The notes below the pieces were generated by a model. It was not told the DNA's origin. It did no database searches and saw only the letters and a list, made by a program, of their open reading frames with translations. Positions 17,382 through 24,745 of a stretch of 64,000 nucleotides of DNA are shown here, one piece after another; positions within the stretch are counted from its first letter, which is position 1, and each line of letters opens with the position of its first letter. The translations under genes and the position numbers were made by a program. The DNA is from Leifsonia sp. PS1209. GTDB lineage: Bacteria > Actinomycetota > Actinomycetes > Actinomycetales > Microbacteriaceae. The stretch covers positions 3,224,001 to 3,288,000 of the forward strand of contig NZ_CP051154.1 of assembly GCF_012317045.1 (NCBI RefSeq), written 5' to 3'.

Positions 17382-17981
17382 ATGCTCGTCAGACACCGCG
17401 ATGCCGAACCCTCGATCGACCCCGCCGCCTTCGTGGCGTCGACGGCCGTCATCGTGGGGAACGTCCGGATCGCGGCGGGAGCCCGCATCCTGCACGGCGC
17501 GGTGATCAGCGCAGAAGACGGCGAGGTCGTCATCGGCGAGGACGCCGTCGTCATGGAGCACGCCGTCATCCGGGGCAGGGCCGAGCATCCCGCGCTGGTC
17601 GGCGCCGCCGTGATGGTCGGGCCGCACGCGCACATCAACGGGAGCACGGTGGGCGACGAGGCGTTCATCGCGACCGGCGCGGCGCTCTTCCCCGGCAGCA
17701 GCGTCGGCGCAGGAGCCGAGGTCCGCATCCACGGCGTCGTGCAGGTCAACACGACGCTGCAGCCCGGCGCCGTCGTCCCGATCGGCTGGGTCGCCGTCGG
17801 AGACCCGGCGGTCATCCTCCCTCCGGATCGTCACGACGAGATCTGGGCGATCCAGCGCGAACTGGACTTCACCGGAACGGTCTACGGTGTGGGGCCGGAT
17901 GCGGGGATGCGGACGATCATGCGGAAGCAATCCGATTTCTACGGCGCGCACGTCGCCGACCAGGCCGTCGACCCGCACTGA
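17382..17981 (+). CDS. Gamma-carbonic-anhydrase-like left-handed beta-helix protein
   Basis: 199 residues of hexapeptide repeats (VIVGNVRIAAGARI, VVIGEDAVV, AVMVGPHAHING, AEVRIHGVVQVNT) followed by a short C-terminal helix region (DEIWAIQRELDFTG). Three histidines in VMEHAVIRG, GPHAHINGS and VRIHGVVQ are placed like the zinc ligands of gamma-class carbonic anhydrases. Many such proteins are not proven anhydrases and related folds are acyltransferases, so activity is uncertain. It forms trimers by family. GGAG at 17371-17374 lies 7 bp before the ATG; upstream in-frame codons lack a ribosome site. It diverges from the region A operon, so the operators at 17263-17325 could also affect it, and it converges on lacI-A with a 9-bp gap. 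Confidence 0.75.
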   Translation: MLVRHRDAEPSIDPAAFVASTAVIVGNVRIAAGARILHGAVISAEDGEVVIGEDAVVMEHAVIRGRAEHPALVGAAVMVGPHAHINGSTVGDEAFIATGAALFPGSSVGAGAEVRIHGVVQVNTTLQPGAVVPIGWVAVGDPAVILPPDRHDEIWAIQRELDFTGTVYGVGPDAGMRTIMRKQSDFYGAHVADQAVDPH

Positions 17982-17990
17982 CCCCGTCCG

Positions 17991-19034
17991 TCAGCTGCTG
18001 TGGGCCGTGGTGACGGCCGACATCGACAGGGTGGACTCCCTGGCGACCGTGGTGAACGGCACCTCGATCATCCTGGGCGCCCCGATGTGCCCGTCACGGT
18101 CGCCGATGCGCTCGATGAGTGCTGCGACGGCGCGCTCGGCGATGTCGGCGCGGCCGGGGTCGATGGTGCTCAGGCTCGGCATCGCGAACTGACCTTCGAT
18201 GAGGTTGTCGAACCCGATCACCGCGACGTCGTCCGGCACCCGCACGTTGTCCTGGTGCAGCACGCGCAGCGCTCCGAGGGCCAGCTCGTCGTTGAGTGCG
18301 AAGATCGCGTCGAACGGTGTGCCGGAGTCCAGCAGCTCGCGCGTCGCTGCCGCGCCGTCCGTGCGGTGCCAGCCCTCGCGGAACACGACCAGCTCGTCTC
18401 CGGTGTCGATGCCGGCGTCCGCGAGCGCCCGACGGTACCCCTCCAGCCGCAGGGACGCGGAGCCGACCCGCTCGGCGACGTGCGCGCCGAGCACGGCGAT
18501 GCGCCGCCGGCCGGAGTCGATGAGGTGCGCGGTGGCCGCATACCCGCCATTGACGTTCTGCATGACGACGTGATCGGTCGGGCCACCGAAGATGCGCTCG
18601 CCGAGCAGCACCAGCGGGTAGTCGACGTTCAGGGAGTCCGCGTCGTCGGTCGACATGCCGAGCGGGGAGAACAGCAGGCCGTCGAGCATGGACAGCCGCG
18701 ACCCGCGCAGCAGCTCGAGTTCCGCATCCCGGTCGCCGCCCGTCTGCTCGATCAGGGTGACGAAGCCGAGCTTGCGTGACGCCTCGAGCACGGCATCCGC
18801 CAGCTCGGCGAAGTAGCTGAAGCTGAGGGACGGGACGGCCAGACCGATCACGCCGGTGCGGCCCGCCCGCAGATTCCGTGCGGCCAGATTCGGCTGATAG
18901 CCGAGCTCCTCGATGGCGGAGAGGACGCGCTCCCTCGTCGACGCCTTGACGAACTCGTACCCGTTGACGACGTTGGACACGGTCTTCACGGAGACACCGG
19001 CCGCCCCGGCGACATCCTTCAGCGTCGCGACCAC
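17991..19034 (-). CDS. LacI-family repressor (LacI-A) of the region A operon
   Basis: 347 residues. The N-terminal helix-turn-helix is TLKDVAGAAGVSVKTVSNVV and the hinge helix QPNLAARNLRAGRTGVIGL is canonical (ARNLR). The periplasmic-binding-protein-like ligand domain follows (FVTLIEQTGGDRDAELELL ... VPDDVAVIGFDNL). It sits next to the region A sugar operon and a CAACGTTG half-site lies 24 bp upstream of its start, suggesting autoregulation plus control of the promoter at 17292-17321. The inducer is probably the imported sugar. Its recognition helix (TVSNVVNG) is the same as that of LacI-C at 44027, whose operators also contain ACGTTG, so cross-talk is possible. Confidence 0.92.
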   Translation of the reverse strand: MVATLKDVAGAAGVSVKTVSNVVNGYEFVKASTRERVLSAIEELGYQPNLAARNLRAGRTGVIGLAVPSLSFSYFAELADAVLEASRKLGFVTLIEQTGGDRDAELELLRGSRLSMLDGLLFSPLGMSTDDADSLNVDYPLVLLGERIFGGPTDHVVMQNVNGGYAATAHLIDSGRRRIAVLGAHVAERVGSASLRLEGYRRALADAGIDTGDELVVFREGWHRTDGAAATRELLDSGTPFDAIFALNDELALGALRVLHQDNVRVPDDVAVIGFDNLIEGQFAMPSLSTIDPGRADIAERAVAALIERIGDRDGHIGAPRMIEVPFTTVARESTLSMSAVTTAHSS

Positions 19035-19057
19035 CTGGCGCCTCCCTCGACGGATTT

Positions 19058-19066
19058 ACAACGTTG
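19058..19066. promoter_or_regulatory. Single LacI-A operator upstream of lacI-A
   Basis: ACAACGTTG, identical to the left unit of the operator pair at 17263-17286, lies 24 bp before the lacI-A start; CACACGTTG follows at 19077-19085. It is probably an autoregulatory site. Confidence 0.55.
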
Positions 19067-19142
19067 CTAGCTTCGCACACGTTGCCGTCACGACGTCAAG
19101 GATCGCTCGATTCGGCCTCTCAGCGCGCCGCCCGGGGCCCCC

Positions 19143-19178
19143 GGTCAGACACCGGGTGTATTCACCCAGTGTCTGACC
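19143..19178. other. Long inverted repeat in a divergent intergenic region
   Basis: GGTCAGACACCGGGTG and CACCCAGTGTCTGACC form 16-bp arms with one mismatch and a TATT loop. The 368-bp gap (19035-19402) separates the divergent lacI-A and UbiA genes, so this is not at the 3' end of a visible gene. No T-run follows. It could be an operator, a leader-RNA structure or the end of an unseen short RNA. Confidence 0.6.
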
Positions 19179-19298
19179 GCTCCCCCCAACACGGCGCGAC
19201 GCGCATGCGCCACCCGAGACGTAGCGCCATCGGTGCCAGAGTGGCGAAGCCGAATAAGCCACTCCCCCTTAACGTACGAACTCTCCACGGCGAGCGAA

Positions 19299-19364
19299 AT
19301 GCCACTTTGGTCGCATATCCGGCGGCGCGGTCGGCAAAGATGTGACTTTGGTCGTACGCTCCGG
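19299..19364 (+). promoter_or_regulatory. Two direct repeats upstream of the UbiA / two-component operon
   Basis: ATGCCACTTTGGTCGCATA (then TCCGG; 19299-19322) and ATGTGACTTTGGTCGTAC (then GCTCCGG; 19340-19364) share a core of ACTTTGGTCG and start 41 bp apart, about four helix turns. They lie 39-104 bp before the UbiA start. They may be binding sites for the NarL-type regulator encoded two genes downstream. Confidence 0.45.
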
Positions 19365-19402
19365 CATCGTGCTGCGGGCCGCGGCATACGCATGATGAGC
19401 GG

Positions 19403-20305
19403 GTGACCCGAACCATCGGGGTCCGCGCAGAGGCGAGCGGGCCCCTCTCCGTCCTGCGTACCCTCTGCTGGTCGTACACCGAAGCACGGCCCATCGTGCT
19501 GTGGGTGTTCAACCTGCGGTTCCTGGTGGGCGGGATGCTGGCGTTCGGCGGGGATATCCCGGTCCTCAAAGCAGTGGTCGGGGGCGCGTCGTGGTTCCTG
19601 GCCGTGTGGGTGGTCTACCTCGTGAACGGCATCAGCGACATCGCGGGAGACCGGGCGAACGGATCGCATCGGCCACTCGCGTCCGGAGCGCTCACGACGA
19701 ACGCGGCCGGCTCGTGGTGCGTGGTGCTCGCCGTCGCGTCGCTGACGATCGCCGTGCACGTCACGCTGGTGTTCGTGCTGCTCGTCGTCCTGATGCTGAC
19801 CCTCGGCCTCGCGTACTCGCTCGGTGCTCACGCCGCGAAGAAGTGGGCGGTACCCGCCCTGGCGGTGGCCGCATCCGGTGGCCTGCTCACCTACCTGGCC
19901 GGAGCGGAGGCGTTCCACGGCACCATCCCATCGGCCGTGCCGGTGTTCGCGGTGGTGATGGCGCTGTGGATCGCGGTGGTCGGGCACGCGAAAGACTTCG
20001 GCGACGCCGTCGGGGACAGGATCGCCGGGCGGCGGACGCTGCCGATCGTGCTGGGCGAGCGGGCCGCGCGGCTGGCCGTCGCCACCGGGTCGGCGGCGAT
20101 CGGCGGGCTGGGCGTGCTGGCCGCCGCGCTCAATCCCGCTCTGCTGTCGCTGGCCGCGCTCGGCCCGTGCGCCGTCGCCGTCAGCGGCCTGTCGATCGCC
20201 GGACGCGGACAGGACCGGCGCGCGCAGCGGCGGCCGTATCGCGCATTCATGGTGTCTCAGTACACGGTCAACCTGCTCGCCGTGGGCCTGGCGGCCACGC
20301 CGTGA
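19403..20305 (+). CDS. UbiA-family prenyltransferase-like membrane protein
   Basis: 300 residues, mostly membrane helices (eight or nine expected). The two Asp-rich loops of the family are present: VNGISDIAGDRANGSHRPL (N75, D79, D83) and HAKDFGDAVGDRIAGRRTLP. UbiA enzymes use these to bind a prenyl diphosphate through magnesium and transfer the prenyl group to an acceptor at the membrane face; the acceptor cannot be inferred. The first motif has NG in place of ND, a mild deviation. The GTG start at 19403 is weakly supported by GATGAGCGG upstream. It is followed after 13 bp by the histidine kinase gene, so the three genes probably form one operon under the direct repeats at 19299-19364. Confidence 0.82.
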   Translation: MTRTIGVRAEASGPLSVLRTLCWSYTEARPIVLWVFNLRFLVGGMLAFGGDIPVLKAVVGGASWFLAVWVVYLVNGISDIAGDRANGSHRPLASGALTTNAAGSWCVVLAVASLTIAVHVTLVFVLLVVLMLTLGLAYSLGAHAAKKWAVPALAVAASGGLLTYLAGAEAFHGTIPSAVPVFAVVMALWIAVVGHAKDFGDAVGDRIAGRRTLPIVLGERAARLAVATGSAAIGGLGVLAAALNPALLSLAALGPCAVAVSGLSIAGRGQDRRAQRRPYRAFMVSQYTVNLLAVGLAATP

Positions 20306-20318
20306 TAGAAAGCACAGG

Positions 20319-21365
20319 ATGACTACGAGACCGATCGACGCCGACCTCGCCGGGGCGCGCGCCGCCGTCGTGGAGCGCGTGACCAGCGCTCTGCGTTCGG
20401 CGGACAGCGTGCTCGTCTCCGACTCGTACATCGAGGCCGAGTTCGTGGCGCAGGTGCAGCGCATCCTCGCGCAGACCTTCTCGCGGCTCGGGCTGCTACT
20501 GCCCTCCGAGCCGCGGCAGGCGTCGCGCGGCGCGGAGGTGGGCGAGCAGCGGGCCCGCCAGAACGTGCATCCGGTGGACAGCCTCAAGGCGGCGACGCTG
20601 CTGTTCGACGAGGCGCTCAGCGTGCTGGTGCATGCGGTGGGCCACCTGGTGGGGAACGACGAGATCGCCAGGGCGCTCAACGCATCCATCATGGGCAACG
20701 TCATCCCCGCCTCCGTCGCATACGTGAACGTGCTGCTGGAACGGCTCGCCGTCGCGCACAGCGAGGAGCGGCTCGGCATCTCCCGCGAGCTGCACGACAG
20801 GGTCGCACACAGCATCGCGGCCGGGATGCAGCGCGTCGACCTCAGCGGCCTCTCCGACCCGGAGGGCAGCGCCGCCCAGGCCAGGCTGGCGGAGGGCATG
20901 GCCCTGTTCGACGGCGCGCTCGACGAGACGAGGGCCATCGCCAGGGATCTGCGGCACTTCGTGGGAGACAAGCGGCTCGACGAAGCGCTCGACGACTACG
21001 TCGCCGACCTCGACGAGGCCGGGCCTCCGGTGATCGTCGAGCTCGACGGGCAGCCGTTCCGGCTCGGCACCGGAACGCAGGAGGAGGCGTTCATCATCGT
21101 GCGCGAGGCCATCCACAACGCCCGCCGCCACTCCGACGCCGACAGTATCGTCGTGCGTTCCACCTGGCGGCCGGAGAGCGTGCTGCTGTCGGTGCGCGAC
21201 GACGGTCACGGCTTCGAGCACGACAGGATCCGCTCGGGCGCGCTCGGGCTGGTCGCCGCGCAGGAGCGCGCGGAGCTCATCGGAGCCGACCTCACCATCG
21301 ACCCCGGCCCCGGCGTCGGCACGAGGGTCGAGCTCACCATCCCCGTTCAGGAGGCCGGCCTATGA
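20319..21365 (+). CDS. Cytoplasmic sensor histidine kinase (HisKA_3 type)
   Basis: 348 residues with no membrane segment. Residues 1-145 are a helical sensor part without a recognisable domain. The dimer/phosphoacceptor helix follows at about 148-170 with H159 in ERLGISRELHDRVAHSI. The ATPase domain has REAIHNARRHSDA (N box), VRDDGHGF (G1) and GALGLVAAQERAELIG then GPGVGTRVELTIP. This is the NarX/DesK-type kinase class that pairs with NarL/FixJ regulators, and the gene overlaps the next one by 4 bp (ATGA). The signal is likely intracellular, possibly a membrane or prenyl metabolite given the UbiA gene before it; that is speculation. Confidence 0.9.
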   Translation: MTTRPIDADLAGARAAVVERVTSALRSADSVLVSDSYIEAEFVAQVQRILAQTFSRLGLLLPSEPRQASRGAEVGEQRARQNVHPVDSLKAATLLFDEALSVLVHAVGHLVGNDEIARALNASIMGNVIPASVAYVNVLLERLAVAHSEERLGISRELHDRVAHSIAAGMQRVDLSGLSDPEGSAAQARLAEGMALFDGALDETRAIARDLRHFVGDKRLDEALDDYVADLDEAGPPVIVELDGQPFRLGTGTQEEAFIIVREAIHNARRHSDADSIVVRSTWRPESVLLSVRDDGHGFEHDRIRSGALGLVAAQERAELIGADLTIDPGPGVGTRVELTIPVQEAGL

Positions 21366-21994
21366 CGGCGGAACGTCGCAGCATCGTGATCATCGACGAC
21401 CACAGCCTGTTCCGGCAGGGCATCCGGGCGCTGCTGGAGAGCGCGTTCGACATCGTCGGAGAGGGCGGAACGAGCTACGACGCTCTCCGGCTCGTCGCAG
21501 ACAGCGCGCCCGACGTGCTCCTGCTCGACGTCGAGCTGCCCGGCATCCCCGCCGAGCAGACCATCACGCGCATCCGGAGGGACCACCCCCAGGTGGCGGT
21601 GGTCGTGCTCACCATGCACAACGACGTCGCCCTGGAACGGCAACTGCTGCGCGCGGGGGCGAGTCACTACGTCACCAAGAAGATCAGCGGGGAGGACCTC
21701 TCGATGATCGTCTCCGGCGCGCGACCCGCGCCAGCCACCCCGCATCCGGCGGGAGACGACGTGGATGCGGGCGGCAACGCCATCCTGACCAGCCGCGAAC
21801 TCGAGGTGCTCCGGATGATCGCGCAGGCGTACACGAACCGCGACATCAGCCTGCAGCTGCACATCGCGGAGGGCACCGTGAAGCGCCACACCACGAACAT
21901 GTACCTCAAGCTCGGCGCCACCTCCCGCATCGACGCCGTGCGCAAGGCGGCCCGACTCGGCCTGCTCGACGGCCCCGCTCCATACGCGCCCTGA
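21362..21994 (+). CDS. NarL/FixJ-family response regulator
   Basis: 210 residues. Receiver domain: acidic pocket D12/D13 (VIIDDHSLF), phosphorylation site D56 (VLLLDVELPG), conserved Thr in VVLTMHNDV and Lys in YVTKKISGED. The linker is Pro/Ala-rich (about 125-140). The LuxR-type helix-turn-helix is at about 143-200: LTSRELEVLRMIAQAYTNR, then IAEGTVKRHTTNMYLKLG. It overlaps the kinase stop by 4 bp. The likely target is its own operon through the ACTTTGGTCG repeats upstream of UbiA, and perhaps the MFS gene 116 bp downstream. Confidence 0.93.
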   Translation: MTAERRSIVIIDDHSLFRQGIRALLESAFDIVGEGGTSYDALRLVADSAPDVLLLDVELPGIPAEQTITRIRRDHPQVAVVVLTMHNDVALERQLLRAGASHYVTKKISGEDLSMIVSGARPAPATPHPAGDDVDAGGNAILTSRELEVLRMIAQAYTNRDISLQLHIAEGTVKRHTTNMYLKLGATSRIDAVRKAARLGLLDGPAPYAP

Positions 21995-22110
21995 GGTCGG
22001 CCAGCAGCGTCCCTGACGTCCCTCTGTCGCCCGCGTCCGTCATCCGCTTCCGCCGCCGGATGCGCCGCGACCCGGTGACAGGACCGGCCGCGTCCCGTAG
22101 CCTCGACAGC

Positions 22111-23460
22111 ATGACGGAGCCGTCAGCAGCCGCGTCAGTCACGTCCGCCTCCCCACCGGCGGGCGGCACCCGCACGTTCATGCAGGTGCTCGTCAACACG
22201 ATGATCGCCAACGTCACGACGAGCTTCCTCTGGTTCGCACTCACGTTCTGGGTGTACCTGGAGACGCGCTCCGTGCTCGCGACCGGCATCGTCGGCGGTG
22301 CGTACATGCTGCTGGTCGCCGTGTTCTCCATCCTGTTCGGCTCGATCGTCGACCGCTACCGCAAGCACGCCGTGATGGTGGTGGCGAGCGCCGTCACGCT
22401 GGTGTCGTTCTGCATCGCCGGGGTCTTCTACCTGCTCTACCCCGAGTCGACGCTGCTCGACCTCGGCGGGCCGATGTTCTGGGTGTTCGCCGGCATCATC
22501 CTGTTCGGGTCGGTGATCGAGAACATGCGCAACATCGCGCTGTCGACCACGGTGACCCTGCTCATCCCGGTGGAGCGCCACGCCAACGCCAACGGACTGG
22601 TCGGCACGGTGCAGGGGCTCGCCTTCATCGTCACCAGCGTGTTCAGCGGTCTGGCCATCGGGATGCTCGGGATGGGCTGGACGCTCGTCATCGCCATCGC
22701 GGTCACCGGGCTGGCGCTGCTGCACCTGCTGTTCCTGCGCATCCCGGAGGACGCACCGCACGCGGACGGGGAGAAGCCGCCCGGCATCGACCTCCGCGGC
22801 AGCATCGCGGCGATCCGCAGCGCGCCCGGCCTGTTCGCGCTGATCGTGTTCTCCACGTTCAACAACCTGATCGGCGGCGTCTATCTGGCGCTGATGGACC
22901 CGTACGGGCTCGAACTGTTCCGGGTGGAGGCGTGGGGCATCGTCCTCGCCGTCACGGCGACGGGGTTCATCATCGGCGGCCTGCTGGTCGCGAAGTTCGG
23001 GCTGGGCGCGAACCCGATCCGCACGATGCTGCTCGTGGTGATCGCGATGGGGGTCCTGGGCGCGCTGTTCACCATCCGGGAGTGGTGGTGGCTGTACGCG
23101 CTCGGCATCTGGCTGTACATGACGCTGATCCCCGTGGTCGAGGCGGCGGAGCAGACGGTGATCCAGAAGGTGGTGACGTTCCGGCGCCAGGGGCGCGTGT
23201 TCGGGTTCGCGCAGGCGATGGAGTCCGCCGCCGCGCCGATCACGGCGTTCCTGATCGCGCCGATCGCGCAGTTCGTCATCATCCCGTACATGGCCGGCGA
23301 CGACGGGCAGGCGACGTGGGGCTGGCTGCTCGGAGAGGGCGACACCCGGGGCATCGCGTTCGTCTTCCTGGTCTCCGGTCTCGTGATGGTGCTGCTCGGG
23401 GCAGGGGCGTTCCTCACCCGCTCGTACCGGATGCTCTCCCGGGAATACGAGACGGCCTAG
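22111..23460 (+). CDS. MFS transporter (macrolide-efflux-like group)
   Basis: 449 residues with about 12 membrane helices. The start of the fold is FMQVLVNTMIANVTTSFLWF, and the loop 2-3 motif reads GSIVDRYRKHAVMV as in the MFS_3/MefA-like group that exports drugs. The second half includes GFIIGGLLVAKFG and ends in a basic tail (TRSYRMLSREYE). The ATG at 22111 is preferred to one at 22060 because the longer N-terminus is Arg-rich and has no counterpart in the family. It lies downstream of the two-component genes with a 116-bp gap, so regulated efflux is possible. Copy C of the 58-bp palindrome begins at the base after its stop codon. Confidence 0.85.
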   Translation: MTEPSAAASVTSASPPAGGTRTFMQVLVNTMIANVTTSFLWFALTFWVYLETRSVLATGIVGGAYMLLVAVFSILFGSIVDRYRKHAVMVVASAVTLVSFCIAGVFYLLYPESTLLDLGGPMFWVFAGIILFGSVIENMRNIALSTTVTLLIPVERHANANGLVGTVQGLAFIVTSVFSGLAIGMLGMGWTLVIAIAVTGLALLHLLFLRIPEDAPHADGEKPPGIDLRGSIAAIRSAPGLFALIVFSTFNNLIGGVYLALMDPYGLELFRVEAWGIVLAVTATGFIIGGLLVAKFGLGANPIRTMLLVVIAMGVLGALFTIREWWWLYALGIWLYMTLIPVVEAAEQTVIQKVVTFRRQGRVFGFAQAMESAAAPITAFLIAPIAQFVIIPYMAGDDGQATWGWLLGEGDTRGIAFVFLVSGLVMVLLGAGAFLTRSYRMLSREYETA

Positions 23461-23518
23461 CGAGATACCGGTAACTGCGGCGCATTCCGGGCGTTTCGCG
23501 ACAGTTAGTGGCGTCTCG
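23461..23518. repeat. 58-bp palindromic repeat, copy C
   Basis: CGAGATACCGGTAACTG on the left, CAGTTAGTGGCGTCTCG on the right, and the shared centre with TTCCGGGCGTTTCGCGA. It starts at the base after the MFS stop and contains the TAA stop (23505-23507, minus strand) and last codons of lacI-B. It separates convergent genes, as copy A does. Confidence 0.8.
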
Positions 23519-24539
23519 CGGTGGAGTCGCGCGGGATGAGGGTGGTCGAGAGTTCGATGCGGGGTGGACGGGAGGGCTCGTCGTCTGGGTGGGTCTGGCG
23601 GGTTTGGAAAAGGAGGCCGACGGCGCCGGCTCCCATCTCGGCGACCGGCTGGTGCACCGTGGTGATCGCGGGCGTCGCCCACTCGGCCTCCGGGCCGTCG
23701 TCGAAGCCGACGACGCTGAGGTCGCCCGGGATGCTCAGGCCGAGCGAGCGCGCTGCGTCGTACACGCCGAGCGCCATCAGGTCGGAGCAGGCGAAGACGG
23801 CAGTGGGCCGGTCGTCGGCCGAGAGCAGCTCGACGGCACGCTCGGCGGCCAGTGGCCTGCTCCAGTCGGCGAACGCGACGGCCGGCTCTGCCACTCCCGC
23901 TTCGCGGAGGGCGGAGCGGAAGCCGTCGATCCTGGCCGTGTTGTAGAGGTGGTCTCGTCCGCCGCCGATGACGCCGAAGCTGGTGTGGCCGAGCTCCAGC
24001 AGGTGCTCTGCCGCGGTGCGGCCTCCCTCCCAGTTGGTGACGCCGACGCTCGGCACCGGCGCGGCCGGCCTGCTCATCGGCGTGACGAGGACGACGGGGA
24101 CGCCGCCGGCCGACAGGGCGGCGAGCTGCGCATCCGTCGGATCGACGAGCACGATGACGGCGCCCTGCGACGGCCGCCGGAGCAGGCGGGAGACCCAGTC
24201 GCCGTCCCCGCGGGCGATGGTGATGACCACGTCGACGTTGGCGGCGGCGGCTGCCCGTTCCACGCCGACCAGCACCCGGTTGGCCCAGCTGCCGTCGACG
24301 TGGTTGACGACCAGGTCGATGAGCGGTGGAGCCTCGGAGGAGACCGGCCTGGCCCGTGGGCGCGGGGCGCCTTTCGCGTATCCGACCTCGCGGATCGCGG
24401 ACATCACCCTGTCTCGCGTGGCCGGAGAGATGTCCGTTCCGCCCCGCAGGACTTTCGAGACCGTCGGCACGCTCGTGCCGGCAACGGTGGCGACGTCCGA
24501 CAGGGTCGGCTGCCGCTCCCGTTTCTTCTCTGGGGACAT
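23505..24539 (-). CDS. LacI-family regulator (LacI-B) of the region B pentose genes
   Basis: 344 residues. The helix-turn-helix is TLSDVATVAGTSVPTVSKVL; the ligand domain runs from PLIDLVVNHVDGSWANRVL to GDLSVVGFDDGPEAEWA. The usual hinge helix (LA.xLR) is missing: after VGYAKG comes APRPRARP, so its minor-groove contact must differ from most LacI proteins. The ATG at 24539 precedes the conserved N-terminus; another in-frame ATG at 24560 is possible and neither has a good ribosome site, so a short leader is likely. CGCAAGTTTTCG lies 30 bp upstream and similar sites lie before the dehydratase operon at 32.9 kb. The last residues are encoded by repeat copy C. Confidence 0.9.
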   Translation of the reverse strand: MSPEKKRERQPTLSDVATVAGTSVPTVSKVLRGGTDISPATRDRVMSAIREVGYAKGAPRPRARPVSSEAPPLIDLVVNHVDGSWANRVLVGVERAAAAANVDVVITIARGDGDWVSRLLRRPSQGAVIVLVDPTDAQLAALSAGGVPVVLVTPMSRPAAPVPSVGVTNWEGGRTAAEHLLELGHTSFGVIGGGRDHLYNTARIDGFRSALREAGVAEPAVAFADWSRPLAAERAVELLSADDRPTAVFACSDLMALGVYDAARSLGLSIPGDLSVVGFDDGPEAEWATPAITTVHQPVAEMGAGAVGLLFQTRQTHPDDEPSRPPRIELSTTLIPRDSTARRH

Positions 24540-24562
24540 GATCAGAGCATATACATACAATC

Positions 24563-24580
24563 AACTTGCGCAAGTTTTCG
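24563..24580. promoter_or_regulatory. LacI-B operator, lacI-B/importer side
   Basis: AACTTGCGCAAGTT (24563-24576) is a perfect 14-bp palindrome. It overlaps CGCAAGTTTTCG (24569-24580), which matches the sites upstream of the dehydratase gene; AAGTTTTCGCGA is identical in both places. It lies 24 bp before the lacI-B start. Confidence 0.6.
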
Positions 24581-24653
24581 CGATCTGAATCGGTTGCATC
24601 CGTTGTATTGACTGTGCGAGGATCGCACCGTCGCTTCGCCCTGAATGCTTCTT

Positions 24654-24669
24654 TTGCGCAATTTCTTGC
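24654..24669. promoter_or_regulatory. Second LacI-B operator candidate, near the binding-protein gene
   Basis: TTGCGCAA (24654-24661), the centre of the first operator, recurs here and runs into GCAA-TTTC-TTGC (24658-24669). It lies about 80 bp before the binding-protein start. A TTGACT at 24608-24613 may be part of the promoter, but no convincing -10 was found. Confidence 0.45.
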
Positions 24670-24745
24670 ACTCCAGGGGCCGGCGGGTCGGCACTCCATC
24701 ACTCAACGATGACCACCGGCAAAGCTGCCGGGAATGGAGAAGACG

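Noticed and set aside
19143..19178. The 36-bp hairpin as a rho-independent terminator
   Set aside because: It lies between divergent genes and has no T-run, so no visible gene ends there.
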